The notes beneath the pieces are model-generated. The model was not told the origin of the DNA, did no database searches, and saw only the letters and a list, made by a program, of their open reading frames with translations. From positions 1,612,001 to 1,676,000 of the forward strand of contig JAQSEB010000090.1 of NCBI GenBank assembly GCA_030063045.1: a stretch of DNA of 64,000 nt, read 5' to 3'. The DNA comes from Pratylenchus scribneri. Its lineage: Eukaryota > Nematoda > Chromadorea > Rhabditida > Pratylenchidae. This document shows positions 23,507 to 36,788 of this stretch, piece by piece; position 1 is the first letter of the stretch, and every line of letters begins with the position of its first letter. Made by a program: the position numbers and the translations under genes.

Positions 23507-23547
23507 CACTTAAGAACCAGCGGGGCAAGCCCGCTGGTTCTTAAGTG
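23507..23547. repeat. Perfect 18-bp hairpin in a GC-rich islet
   Basis: 'cacttaagaaccagcggg', loop gcaag, then its exact complement. It is GC-rich in an otherwise very AT-rich area and is followed by a second hairpin (AAAGCGC-tatc-GCGCTTT, 23580-23597). Could be the folded end of a mobile element or a structured RNA. Confidence 0.8.
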
Positions 23548-24644
23548 GTGATGGAAGGAATACGTGGGACAGTAGAAAGAAAGCGCTATCGCGCTTTAAA
23601 AGATTCCTAGAAGGGTTATTTTTCATATTAGAATCCATTCCCCATATTTCTGATAAAAAAATTCAACTCGCGCGGAACTAGTCAATGAATAGATATTCAT
23701 ATTTAATTATTTTTTTAAATTTCTTTTTTCAATGTCCCATTTTTATGCAATTTGATTTTATGCCATAAAAATATATAAAAATTATTTAAATAAAATAAAT
23801 TTTGAATTAAAAATTAAACTAAAATAAAATAAAAAAATTCAACTAAATAATATCCCTAAATTATAATTTCTTATTTTCTAATATTTAAACAATTTTTTAA
23901 TTCTCTATAAATTTTTAAATTTTTTTATAAATCTCATGAAATTTTTTTATTAACAAATACATAAATTCGACATAAATTCATAATTATTTAATAAAATAGC
24001 CCAATCAAATTCCCCAAAAATAAATTTTGAATTAAAAAATAAAACTAAAATAAAAATTCCAGATTTATCGATAAAATAAAATTCCATATTTTCCTAATAT
24101 TCTAACAATTTTTTTATTAAAATTTTTAACATTTTTTTATGAACCCCATTGAATTTTTTTCATTAACAAATAATTAAAATTGGTAATCAATTAATAATTA
24201 TTTAATAAAATTTTCCCTTTCCCATCTTGAATAAGAAAACATTTTACACTTCAAAAATTAAATTAAAAGGTTCTTATCGGTTAACCGGGTGCAGATTTAA
24301 AAATTTGTTGTGATTCTTATTATAATACTCATATTTAAATGAAAAACGATGAAAAAAAACGTGATTTTAAGGGATTTTATTTCCTAATATTTTAATTTAA
24401 CAGTTTATTTATTAAAATTTCAAAATTTTTTATGAACCCCATAAATTTGTACATTTACGAAAACATAAAATCACAATTAATTCATAACTAAATTAATTAC
24501 CCACTCTACCAATTCCACCAAGAAGAAATTTTAAATAAAAAAATAAAATAAAAATTTCACATTTACTAATAAATTTATAAATTTTTATTTCCTAATATTT
24601 CAACAATTTTTTATTTTTTATAAATTTTTAAATATTATTTGAAC

Positions 24645-25474
24645 CAGGGCTGGGGCCGCAACTCAAAAAAATCGCAATCGCAATTTGCTTCGCAATCGCA
24701 ACTCACTTAAAAATCGCAACCGCAATCGCATCGCAACTGAAACGCCGCAATTGCGGCAATCGCAACCGCAATCGCAATTTTTCAAAAATTCCTTTAAAAT
24801 TGAAAAAATTCAGAAAATACAAAAAAATAAAATTTTTTTCCAAAAATTATATTCAATGATATTTAAAAAATTATTTAATGGTATTTCAAAGCATCAAAAT
24901 TTAAAATTGTAAAGCGGCACATTTTGGTGAAGGAAAAGAAGCTTCTTCAAATTTTCTGGCGTCAGACTTTGGCGCAAATCGTTGACAATTAAACGGGCCG
25001 AACTGAACACACGTTCATTCTCGATTCTGCCAACTGGTGCCAAATGATATTTCTCATAAAACTGATATAAGAATGGAAATTCCGCCTGATTTGTATTCCA
25101 GCACGCCGATAGCTTCACTTTTGAATCGGCTCTGCGCCCAAGCAAATATTTGTGAAGTTCCTATTAGATAGTTTTCATTTTTTATTATTCTTAAAAAAAC
25201 AATTGTAAAATTTATTTGCTGATTCAATTATAAATTAAAAAAATAAATTAGAAAAAAATATTATAAGAGAAAAAGAAAGAATTTTAAATTAAAAAAGGAA
25301 TTCGTTCCAAAAAATAATCCACATTTATGATTGAAAATAGCAAAGGGTCCCCCCTTTGCTTTTTTCGCAATATTTTCGCAATTCGACAATTTTCGCAACC
25401 GCAATCGCATCGCAACTGAAACACCGCAATTGCGGCAATCGCAACCGCAATTCGCAATTGCGGCCCCACCCCTG
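24645..25474. mobile_element. hAT-family DNA transposon, 830 bp, internally deleted
   Basis: Ends CAGGGCTGGGGCCGCAA (24645) and, inverted, CAGGGGTGGGGCCGCAA (25474): 16 of 17 identical. A perfect 8-bp direct repeat ATTTGAAC flanks it (24637-24644 and 25475-25482), and the flanks rejoin into array-I sequence. Subterminal regions hold many copies of 'cgcaaccgcaatcgca' on the same strand at both ends. The interior keeps only the C-terminal transposase exon, so the copy is non-autonomous. CAGGG ends, 8-bp duplication and the dimerisation domain together define the hAT superfamily. Confidence 0.93.
24894..25160 (-). pseudogene. hAT transposase C-terminal (dimerisation) exon
   Basis: Opens after an acceptor-like AATAG at 25161 and runs 88 codons to a stop. 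It contains 'WNTNQAEFPFLYQFYEKYHL', 'ENERVFSSARLIVNDLRQSL' and 'LKKLLFLHQN', the pattern of the hAT C-terminal dimerisation region (ERVFS..., R..L.PE.L..LLFL). The catalytic part is absent from the 830-bp element, so this is a relic. Confidence 0.9.
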
Positions 25475-27179
25475 ATTTGAACCAATAGAATTTTTAGATT
25501 AACAAATAAATAAATTTGATAATCAATTCACAATTATCTAATGAAATTATTCACCGAAGAACAAATTTTTAATTAAAAAATAAAATAAAAATTTCACATA
25601 AAAAACTTTTGGCAATTTATCCATTGCTGCATTTATTCTTCCCGATTGGCTCTCAAATATTCTTTGCCTTTTGGATGCCGAAAAAATAATTGTCGCATTC
25701 GATTATGTAGCCAAGGCCATTGTTGTTGATTTGCATCCGCATTTGCATCTCAATAATAAATACAAGAAAACAACAATGACATAAATAATTTCGGTCCTAC
25801 GGCATTTTATTTTTATTAATTTTATTGAAATTAAAATATTGATGATTATTATGCCTAAATTTTAATTCCTTATTTTCATAATATTTCAAAAATTTTTTAT
25901 TAAAAATTTTTTATAACCCCATAGAATTTTTAGATCAATAAATACATAAAGTTAGCTGAAATTCATAATTATTTAATAAAATGAAGCGATCAAAATTCCA
26001 AAATAAATTTTGAATTAAAAAACTAAAATAAAAATTTCAAGGGAAGAATAACATCTTATTTCAAAAGAAAGCAAAAAATTTTCACTCATTCCTTATCTAT
26101 TTTATATTTATATTGATTATTACCTTTAAAATATAATTCTTTATTTCCCAATAATAGTTCAATAATTTTTATATTTTTTAAAATTTTTATAAATTTTTTG
26201 AAAATATAAAATTTTTATTTTAACAATTAAATAAAGTGGTCAATAAATTTACATTTAATAAAATTTGCTTCAATTAAATCAGATCAAATTTTGAACTAAA
26301 AATAAAAATTTTAAATTTATCCATAAATTATAATTCCTTACTATCTTAATATTTAAGCAATTTTACTTTTTCTGTTTGTTAAAAATTAAATTTTTTATGA
26401 ACCCTATAGAAATTTTCGTTAAGAAATATATATAAAGTCAGCAATCAATTCACAATTAATAATATTATAGACTATTGAATTTCAATGACAATAATAAATT
26501 TTGAACTAAAAAAATAAAATAAAAATTTTACAGAGGAATAATGATTTATGATTGGCATCATATTATCAATAAAACGTGAAAATAATTGTTTATTTTCTTG
26601 ATATTTCAATAATTTTTTTATTTAATTTTTTTTTATGAATCCCGTAGAATTTTTTCATCAAAAAATACATAAAGTTGACCACCAATTTACAATTATTTAT
26701 TAAAATTGCACCCTTCCGTCAAATTCAAGAACAAATTTTGAACTAAAGATCTAAAATAAAAATTTCTGCATCATATTTTCAATAATTCGAAAAAAATCTT
26801 CGCTTATTCCTCAACATTCTTATCCAATAATATTCGAATTAAAATTTTTCCATTTTATTTTTTGGGAAATAATTGCTGTCAAACTGAAATTTATATTTAT
26901 GATTTTTACATTTAATTTACTGAAAATGATAATTACCTCTAAATTATAATTCTTTATTTTCCTAATATTTCAAGAATTTATTTTTTAATTTTTTATGAAC
27001 CCCATAGAATTCTTAAATTAATAAATATATAAAAGTCTACAATCAATTCATATTATTTAAAAAAATTCTCCATTTTAATTATGACCAAAATAATTTTGAA
27101 ATAATCAATAAAATAAAATAAAATTTTACAGAAAAATAATTCGATAATTTTATCAAAAGAAAGCAAAATTCTTCGCTCA

Positions 27180-27500
27180 TTCCTCGACTATATTACACTT
27201 ATTATCCAAAATATTCGAAATAAAATTTTTTATTTTAGTTGCACTTTCTGCCATTAAACCCTTGCAATTTCAAACAAATTCAAAATTGATTGGGCATTAT
27301 ATGGTATTTTTTCTCACAGCTAGGTTTATAAATTTCTTCTTTGCTTTTACTGCCATTTGGCTTGTCCTAAAATTTTCAGCCAAATTTCGATATGATAGGT
27401 TGGTTATATTGAAATGATTAAAAAAAAACTAAAAATTTTAATTCGAATATTATTGGACAATAAATATAAAATGGTAGAGAAATGAACGAAGAATTTTCGG
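27180..27500 (+). pseudogene. Inverted copy of membrane-gene exon 4 within array I
   Basis: 27241-27417 (+) reads 'ALSAIKPLQFQTNSKLIGHY' and 'WLVLKFSAKFRYDRL', matching exon 4 of the 50-kb gene ('LSAIELIQFQTNPKLIGHF', 'WVALKCSAKFRVNRL') but on the opposite strand from most array landmarks. It is framed by inverted copies of the landmark from 'cttcgctcattcctc' to 'atattcgaaataaaa' (left) and 'ttcgaatattattggacaat' to 'aatgaacgaag' (right). Open over 59 codons, but no flanking exons are intact. Confidence 0.65.
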
Positions 27501-27814
27501 GTATTTATAAGATGCCAATTCCAATTGTTCTCTGTAAAATTTTTATTAAAATTTTTATAAAATTTTTATGAAACTCATAGAATTTTTAATTAACAAATAC
27601 ATAAATCAATTTTTAATTATTAAAAAAAATAGCATGCCAACCAGATACAAAATAAATTTTGAATTTAAAAATAAAATTAAAACAAAAATTTCTGAGAAGA
27701 ATAATTGGGATTATCAATAGGATATGAATTCATCATTCCTAAACCATTGTAAACTTATTGCCCAATAATAATTAAAATTTTCCATTTTTTTCTATTTTTT
27801 TTTAAAATAATTTT

Positions 27815-27985
27815 TCAAACAACATATCAAGTTGGAATTTTGCTGAAAAATTTAAAACAATCCAAATGACAATAAAAGAAACTGATGAAACATATTGGGA
27901 GGAATAATGGCAAAAAAATGGCCAGTCAATTTTAGATTTGTTTGTAATTGTATGAGTTCAGTGGCAGAAAGTACCATCATAAATT
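27815..27985 (-). pseudogene. Degenerate copy of membrane-gene exon 4
   Basis: On -, 'MMVLSATELIQLQTNLKLTG' followed by 'HFFAI' corresponds to 'MMSLSAIELIQFQTNPKLIG' in exon 4 of the 50-kb gene, then a frame change. It continues at DNA level to 'caagttggaattttgctgaa', the exon-4 end. Confidence 0.65.
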
Positions 27986-30900
27986 TAAAAAAATTTTTTA
28001 TGAAATCCATAAAATTTTTCATTAACAAATACATAAAAGGTCAACAATTAATATATAATTATCTAAGAAAATGTGCGGTTCCATTATGCCCAAGAAAAAA
28101 TATTGAACTAAAAAAGCTAAAATAAAAATTTTAATGAACAATAATTGGAATCGCATCATGTTTCAGTGGTAAGCAAAAATACTTCGTTCATTCCAACCAT
28201 CTTTATATTAAAATTTTTGAAAATTTTTATCAGCCCTATAGAATTTTTTATTAACAAATAACATAAAGCCAACAATCAATTTACAATGATTTAATAAAGT
28301 TATCAACATTGAGACGTCGAAAAGCAAATTTTTAATTAAAAAAATAAAATAAAAATTCACTTTAATCCGATTAACCACATAGAATTTTTCATTAAAAAAT
28401 ACATAAAATCGATAATCAATTCATAATTACTTAATAAAATTATTTGCCATTCAGTTTGTTCAAAAAAATTTTGAACTAAAAAATAAAACAAAAATAAAAA
28501 TTTTACCGAGATCAGTGCATTATACGGATTATGATTATATTATTAATACAATGCGGTAATTCTTCGCTCATTACTTCACTATCATATAATTATTGTCAAA
28601 AATTATATTAAAAATTTTTTTATTAAAATATTTTATGAACCCCATGGAATTTTTTCATAACAAATACATAAAATTTACTAGCAATTTATAATAAAATTAT
28701 TTTTTCCCGTTAATTCAAGAACAAATTTTGATCTAAAAAATTTAAAATAAAAATTCATAGAATATTAATTGGCATCATATTATCAGTACAACGCAAAAAT
28801 TTTTTGTTCATTCCTCAACCATCCAATTTAAAAAATCTCAATTTATTAATATGTGATAATGTTTATATCCTCTATTTTTGGGAGAATCTATGAAAAAATT
28901 TCATGTGAATAAAATTCTGCAATTTTAATTTTTTCATGATTTTTGGTATTTAATTCCTTTATGATGATTCGATAATTTTAAATTTAACTATTTATTAATA
29001 AAATTTTTATTATTAGGAAACTTTCATATAATTCGTAAAGAAATGCAATAGTAGGGTATTTTTGTTTCTTCTTTCTTTGATTTTTTAAATCAAAATATTC
29101 TCCTTTTCAATAAGATGATAAACGATGGCATTGACATTTGCTGATTTTGATAATTTTTACTTTTTCCATAATGTATATTTTTGAGAATTTTAAATTTGTT
29201 TATATAAATTTTAAATCATTCATATATAAAAATGTATTTTTATTTGAAAACAAATTTAATGAAAATATTTTAATACTTACCAGCTGCTTCGGAGCTGCTT
29301 TAACGGTTAGACTAGGTGAAATGTAAAAAATTATTTTAGAAAGCGCGGGGCGCATTAAAGACTCCTAATTTTATATTTTATTAATTTTATTGATTTTAAA
29401 AATACATTTAATGATGATTACCCCTAAATTATAATTTTAATTTTTCCTATTATTAAATAGTTTTTTTATTCCCTTTATTATATTTAAAAATTTTTTTATG
29501 AACCCCATAGAATTTTTTCATTAGCAAATATATGAAGTCAATAATCAAATCACGATTTAAAAAATTTTCCACCGGTACACCCACGAACAAATTTTGAATT
29601 AAAAACTAAAAATAAAAATTTCACATAAAAAAATTTGATACTTATTGGTTTTCTGTCTCCTCATTTGAAATTTTTTCGAGATTCTTATTTTATAATTTAT
29701 ATTTGATAGTAAAACAATGAATTAACATTATTTTAGGTGATTAGAGGGTTGTCCAATTTTTATGATAACAAAAGAAATTTTTAAGAGGAAAAAATCTGCA
29801 AACAAATAACCGATGATTACATATTTTCTAAATTTTTGTATTAAAATTTTAAATTTTTTGAATATCATAGAATTTTTACAATAACAAATAAATAAAGTCA
29901 ACAATAAATTAATAATTATTTAATAAATTAACAGCGTTCAAATGGCCCATAATAAATTTTGAACTAAAAAATAAAATTAAAATAAAAATTTCACATAAGA
30001 ATAATTGACATCATTAACAATAGGAAGCTAAAAATCTTCGCTCATTCCTCATTCGTCTTACTCTTATTATCTAACATTTTGAATTAAAATTTTTCTTTTT
30101 TATATTTTAATAGTCATTTCAAAAAAAACATATCAAGTCGAAATTTTGCAGAAAATTTTATTGAAATTAAAATTATATTTAATGATAATTATGATTAGGC
30201 CAAAATTATAATACTTTATTTTCCCAATATTTCTATTATTTTTATTTCTACTTTATTAAAATTTTTAAAATTTTTTTTGAATCCCATAAAATGTTTCATT
30301 AACAATACATATAATCGACAATCAATTCACACAATTATTTAGTAAATTAATAACTTCCAGACCCAAACCAATTTTGAACTAAAAAATAAAATTAAATTAA
30401 AATTAAAGATTTCACATTTATCCATAAATTATAATTGCTTATTTACCTAATATTTCAACAATTTTTTAATTATTTTTATTAAATTTTTAAAATTTTAAAT
30501 CCCATAGAATTTTTTTAAAAAACTAATAAATAAAATCGACAATTAATTTTATTTTAATAAAATCTACATTTTCTTTGTTAGATTAAAAACTTAAATAAAA
30601 TTTCAGCGGAAAAATAATTGATATCATATTTCAATTTTAAGCAAAAATTCTTCACTCATTCCTTCCTTAATCATTTTAAATAATGATTATTACAACTTAT
30701 TTTTAATTCCTTATTTGCCTAATATTTCAAAAAAAATTTTTATAATATTTTTTTAAATCCCATAGAATTTTTAGATTAACAAATACGTAAAGTCACTAAG
30801 CAATTCATAATTATTTAATAAAATTAACCACCAAAAAATATGACCAAAAAATTTTAAACTAAAAAAACCAAAATAAAAATTTCAACAGCTTATATTTATA

Positions 30901-31758
30901 TTACTCTTAAATTATAATTCCTTATTTCCTAAAAATACAATTTTTAATTTTTTTTATTAAAATTTTTATGCCTATAAAATTTTTTTATTACCAATTACAT
31001 AAAGTCGACAATTAATTCATAATTATGTATTTGTTGAATAAATTGCTACTAACAATACTCCAAAAAGAAATTTTAACTAAAAGAAAATAAAATAAGAATT
31101 TCAGATTTACTCATAAAGTATTAATTCTTCATTTTCCTAATATTTCAGCAATTTTTTTATTTTATTAATTAAAATTTGCAAAATTTTATGAACGCCATAG
31201 AATTTTTCATTGACAAATACATAAAGTGCACAATCAATTCATAAATTTTGAACTAATAAATAAAATTAAAATAATAAATTTACATTTATATTTACCCTTA
31301 AATTATAATTTATTATTTTCTTAATAATTCAACAATTTTTTAATCAAAATTTTTTATGAATCTCATAGAATTTTTACATTAAAAAATACATAAAGTCGAC
31401 GCTCAATTCACAATTATTTAATAATTTTTTTTCCTTGAGTTCTTCAAGAACAAATTTTGAACAAAAAATAAAACTAAAATAAAAATTTTACCGGGATCAA
31501 TGAATTATAAGGATTATCAATAGCAAACGAAAATTCTTCGCTCATTCTTAAACCATCGTATACTAATTGCTCAATAATATTTGAATTAAATTTTTTCATT
31601 TTTTTTCAATATTCATTTAAAAAAAGATGTAATATTAATGAAAAAGAATGGAATTTAATTTATAATCAATTGCTAATTATGCCTTTGGTTTATTTTCTTG
31701 TGCCATTCTTCTGATCTAGACATCATTTTTCAAATCTTTTAGGATGTTTTTAGAATTC

Positions 31759-33311
31759 CTAAATTTTAAAAATTTTAGAAAAAAATTGAAAAAATACATT
31801 TTTTACCCCAAATCCAGTGATTTTTACATCAACATAGGGCATCAAATAATCCAGTTGAAGCATTTGCTTCTCCCAATCTTCCTTTAAATGCTCTTCGCTT
31901 TTTGAGTGTCGAACAAGAAAATGTCCCTCCCCATGTTCATTTCCATTCTCATTTGTGTAAAGTGTGAGTATTTCTCCAATCTGTTCATTTTCCATAGAAA
32001 AATTTTGATAATTCGGTTTCCAATAGAATGGTATTATGAAATTAGCCGAATGTTTTGAGCCAATAAATTGCTAAAATTAATATAAAAAAATTGTCTCAAA
32101 GAAAATTAAGTCTAACCTCCTTGATTTTGTCAATAAGCATGGATATCGTTAAATCTGGCATTTGTCTGGGAATAAATCGAAAAATTTTTGGCTTTTTGTC
32201 GGGCAGAGATTTGTTCAACCAATGAACCAACAAATCGATATCCTTATCAAAATATGGTCTGACCCTCATTAATGCTTGAATATTTTCGATTAGTCCAAAT
32301 GCATTCGGATTGAATCGCAAAAATTTAAATAAATTTTTTTCGTTGCAAAATGAAGTGGCTTTCTCAGCTAACATTTTGAACAAACGATTAAATTGATTAA
32401 GTCGTTCCATTGAGTGGCAAATTTGAATATCCGTACGGTCCATATTCAATTTAATTGCATTTAATTTTGAATGGATGCATTCAATGAATCGCATAACTTG
32501 TCCATCCAAAAAACTTCAATGCATAATTGTTAATGTTTTTTTGAATATTTTCCTTACTTTATTAAAATTTCGCAAAATCCGGTGATGTAATTTGGTGGTT
32601 GAATACAAGCAATCGGGATATCCACTTCCCTGTAGTGTTTATATGTTTTCAATTTGGCTTGATAAATGCCGGATTCATTGAGTTCACACTTAAATTGCAA
32701 ATAATATTCGACATTGTGTGGCTTAACATTTCCATGCAATTTTGGCCAACATAATTGCTTGAATGTCCAATTGGATGTGCTCAATTTGGAATCGGCCATT
32801 TCCACTCGTTTGATCCAAGCCAAAACTTCGATCAACCAATTTGGAACACTGAACATTTTTAAAGCAATTTAAATTTTATTTATTAAATATTACCTCTTTC
32901 CCTCAATTTTTGCTCTTTTTGCGTCCATTTTCATTTTCGAATCTGTTGACTTATGTTTAAGCATTTGCGAAATTTGATTAGAATTAATTGATTTCACTGG
33001 ATCATTCTGTTAATTTTAAAATTTTTAACTTTAATTGATAGAAAAGAATATTATAAAATAATTAAATGCACCTATTTAAATAAAAATGTGAGTTTATTTT
33101 TTGCTTTTTTTACTAATTTATTTTCATAAATTTTAGGTTGACTAACCTGAAATTTTTCCATTTTCATGGTTTCAATTTCTTCCAACAATTTTGAATTTTT
33201 ATCTGTCAACTCTGCAATTTGTTCCTTCAATTCGGCATTCTCTCCTTCAATTTTGTCCAATTTTTCCTTCAAAACACTGATTTGGTTGGCCATTGAAATT
33301 TCATCAGACAT
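31759..33311 (-). CDS. Coiled-coil family protein C, 425 aa, function unknown
   Basis: Five exons on -: 33311-33147, 33006-32894, 32848-32558, 32513-32117, 32070-31759 (1278 nt, phases fit). Residues ~8-55 form a heptad-rich coiled coil ('SVLKEKLDKIEGENAELKEQ'), followed by a Lys-rich linker. The third exon has 'VPNWLIEVLAWIKRVEMADS' and 'WTFKQLCWPKLHGNV'. The last exon has 'IGEILTLYTNENGNEHGEGH' and 'HLKEDWEKQ', a pattern (GE.L.LYTN...W..WEK) I associate with large families of plant-parasitic nematodes often annotated as F-box proteins, though no F-box is visible here. Paralogue of the gene at 42.1-43.7 kb. The 3' end could differ because 'ggggtaaaaaatg' near the end could act as a donor. 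Confidence 0.75.
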
Positions 33312-33409
33312 TTTATAAATTAAAATATAAAATTTGTTGGAACAGTTTTAATCTAATAATAATTAAAATACATAGATGGTTAATTTTTCGTCAACTCTAA
33401 AATATTTAC

Positions 33410-33640
33410 ATTTTGGGTGAATGGATAGAAAATGTGGAAAATTCACTATATCATCCTTATATTTTTACCCTTGATAGAGGCAAAATATAATTCAAATTCC
33501 AATTTTCCCAATCCATTAAATGTTCATTGTCCATTTCATCGTTCGTCCTTAAATTGGGTCAATCAAATAGCTTGGAAAATTACCTAGGGCAAATATTTGA
33601 ATATTTTTTCATAACGAATTTGGTTTTAGGCAAATTTCCT
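33410..33640. promoter_or_regulatory. Conserved 5' block upstream of gene C
   Basis: Shares 'aaggcaaaatataatt', 'ttcccaatccat', 'cttaaattgggtcaatca' and 'gaaaattacctagggcaaat' with blocks upstream of gene D (43.82-44.05 kb) and the SPRY gene (47.5-47.8 kb). It lies 100-330 bp upstream of the ATG. Confidence 0.55.
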
Positions 33641-33839
33641 ATCCATCATTTTATTCATTATAAACATACTCTATATACTATACTTACTCCAACTAGTAAA
33701 TTTTTTCTGGTAACAATATTGAATATTACTTAATGAAAAATTCACAAAAAAGTGAGTTCAAAATGTTAAAAGTTAAACAAATAATTCTAATTTCCGAGGA
33801 TTCAAAAAAATAACACTTTCATATTATTTTTCTAAATTT

Positions 33840-36260
33840 CAACTTTTTATTTTATTTTTATAAATTTTATGAACCTCATAGAATTTTTTGCATTAACAAA
33901 TACTAAAGTCGACAATAAATTCTTAATTATTTAATAAAATTGCCCAAATAAATTGTTACAAAATAAATTTTGAACGAAAAAAATAAAACTCAAATAAAAA
34001 TGTATTTATCCGTTTTCGAGTGTAGATTGGAATTAGATTTGAAAATTTTTTGTAATATTTGTTTATTGAACGATGAAAAATGTTGACAAATTTGTGGATA
34101 AATCATTATCAGCACTCAATAGGTAATTTTGAGAGAAAAATTGCAATCAGTTAATTGATAAGTACCAATAAAAATTTCATACAATAATACTAAATTATAA
34201 TTCCTTAATTAAAATTTTTGCAGCAATTTTTTTTATTATTTTTATAAAATTTTTATGAATCCCATAGAATTTTTTCATTAACAAATCATAAAGTTGATAA
34301 TCAATTCGCAATTAATTCAATAAAATCATCCAATTCAACTAAAGAAATTTTGAAATAGAAAATAATTTACAAAAGAATAATCTCTAAATTATAATTTCTC
34401 ATTATCCTAATATTTAAACAATTTTTTTATTCTCACTATTAAAATTTTTATGAAAACCATAGAATTTTTCCTTAAAAAATAGATAAATAAACTCAACAAT
34501 CAAATCATTGATATCGACAATTCACCAAGAACAAATTTTGAAATAAAAATAAAACTAAAATAAAAAATTTCACAGAATTAAATAATTGGTGAAATTTATA
34601 TTGTATAAATTTTTCATTTATTTTTATTGAAATTAAAAGTATTTTTTATCATGATTATTATGCCTAAATTATATTCCTCATTTTTATAATATTACGATAA
34701 TTTTTTATTAAAAAATGTAATTTTTTAATATAAATTAATATTGGGAATAAAATCCATTGAATTTGTCGATCATAGCTATTTGGCATTCATCACTGGATTC
34801 CATTTTTTAAACCTTCTTGTTAAATTCGGTTTGCTTCTTTATTACCTTCAAATTTGATTATTGAAAAAAATTCAAATTTTTACGAAAAATTTCCAGCCAA
34901 TCAAGATAAAATAATTGCTGTACAACTGAAATTATATTTTATTAATTTTTTCATTTAATTTTATTGTTACATTCAACGATGATTATGATTAAGCCTAAAT
35001 TATAATTCCAAATTTTACTAATATTCAAGCAATTTTTTTTATGGAATTCATAGAATTTTTCATTAATAAATACACAAAGTCCGCAACCAATGTTATTTAA
35101 TAAAATTGACTTTTTCTGTGAGTTATTGTTCGAAAAACTTTTGATCTAAAAATAAAATAAAAAATTCATATAAATTGCATTAAAATAAATCATTTTATCA
35201 TCAAACAATTTATTTATTTTTTATAATTATTTAATAAAATTATCGCAGAGACTAATTTAAAATAATTTGAACCAAAATATAAAATAAAATAAAAATTTTA
35301 AATTTATCCAAAATTATAATTCTTTATTTTTCTAAAATTATAACAATTTTCGATTCTTTTTATTAAAATTTTTTAAATTTTTTATGAATCCCTTTATGAA
35401 ATTATCCATTTCTGTTTTCTCTTCAAGAACAAATTTTGAATTATGAAATAAAAAATAAAATAAAAATTTCACAGAATATTTGGATGATACTATCAATATC
35501 AATACAACGCAAATACGCATATATTTTTCGCTCATTCCTTAAACCTTAACTATCGTAAACTTATTGTCCAAAAATTACATTTAATAATTATAACTCAATT
35601 ATTAATTTCTCATTATTCTAATATTTAAATAAATTTTTTATTTCCTTTATTAAGATTTTTATGAATCTCATAGAATTTTCATTAACAAATAAGTCGATAA
35701 TCAATCAATTCATAATTATTTAATAAAATTATCACAATTTAATTATTCAAATTCTGAACTAAAAAAATAAAACAAAATAAAAATTTCACATTTACTCATA
35801 AATAATAATTCCTTATTTTCCTAATATTTCAACAATTTTTTTTTAATTTTTAAAATTTTATGAACCTCATAGAATTTTTTCATTTACAAATACATAAAAT
35901 CGACAATCAATTTACAATAATAAAATTATGCGAAGTTAACCAAAAACAAATTATGAACAAAAAAAAAACTAATTGAAATTAAAATTACATTTAATGATGA
36001 TTGATTATGATTATACCCAAATTATAATTTCTTATTTTCCTAATATTTTTTTTTGGATTTTTTATTCCCTTTATCAAAGTTTTAATTTTTTGTGAACCTC
36101 AAAAAAATTTTTCAATAACAAATTTGTACATAAGTCGACAATCTCACATTCACAATTAATAAAATTCTCCTGAGTTTGTTCCATTTAATAAAAAAATTAG
36201 AACTAAAAAATAAAAATAAAATAAAAATTTCAACATTAATTTTATTGAAATTAAATTACA
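33840..36260. repeat. Decayed tandem array II
   Basis: Same landmarks as array I ('aacctcatagaatttttt', 'cctaatatttcaacaatttt', 'aaataaaaatttcacattta') in about eight units, most in the same orientation. At 34740-34860 a + frame reads 'IEFVDHSYLAFITGFHFLNL', a degenerate relative of the exon-4 membrane segment in the inverse orientation. 34900 carries 'aattgctgtacaactgaaat', an exon-5 edge. Confidence 0.75.
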
Positions 36261-36788
36261 CGTGGACTTTCCTATTATATTATTATTTTTTTGTTTTGCG
36301 AATTTTAATGTGGAAAAATTGTATTTATTTTTTTCAGTAAAATAAACATATATTTTGGATTAAAATTTTAAAGACGTAAGATGTTTTTTTTAAATTCTGG
36401 TTATTTCACATAGAGTGGTGAAATTGGTAAAACAAGAAGAATTTGAAAATTATAATTACAATAAGTGGAATTTTTATTTTTTTACACATGGTTAAGAAGT
36501 AAAAAGGGTACAAAAAATAAATTGCATTAATTAAAAGGATGCTACGGATTTTTTTGCCAAAAATTTAATATAATATTCAAGAGCTTGATTTACACCCTAT
36601 AAGCCTTATTAGCTTATACCATTAATTCTATAGAACATGACTTTGAAGGCAGCAATCTCTCCTGACATCTCCTAAAACCTTCTCACATATTTCTTACATC
36701 CACATCCCTTACACTACACTTCCATAGTTAATTCAAAATAAAATCAAAACATTTGATTTTCCATGACTTTTATATTCCAGAAAATAAA

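Larger units (their letters stand above)
23760..31620. repeat. Decayed tandem array I related to intron 4 of the 49-50 kb membrane gene
   Basis: Diverged units of roughly 200-400 bp recur through this stretch. Landmarks, in order: 'gaactaaaaaataaaa', 'cttcgctcattcctc', 'ttattttcctaatatttcaa', 'tatgaaccccatagaattt' and 'acaaatacataaagtcgaca'. I count roughly 17 copies of the 'ccccatagaa' landmark here and about 8 in array II. The same landmarks fill intron 4 (49493-50055) of the membrane gene, and some units keep exon edges, for example 'caagttggaattttgctga' (27.83 kb) and 'aattgctgtcaaactgaaat' (26.87 kb). No tRNA or rRNA is visible. Confidence 0.8.
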
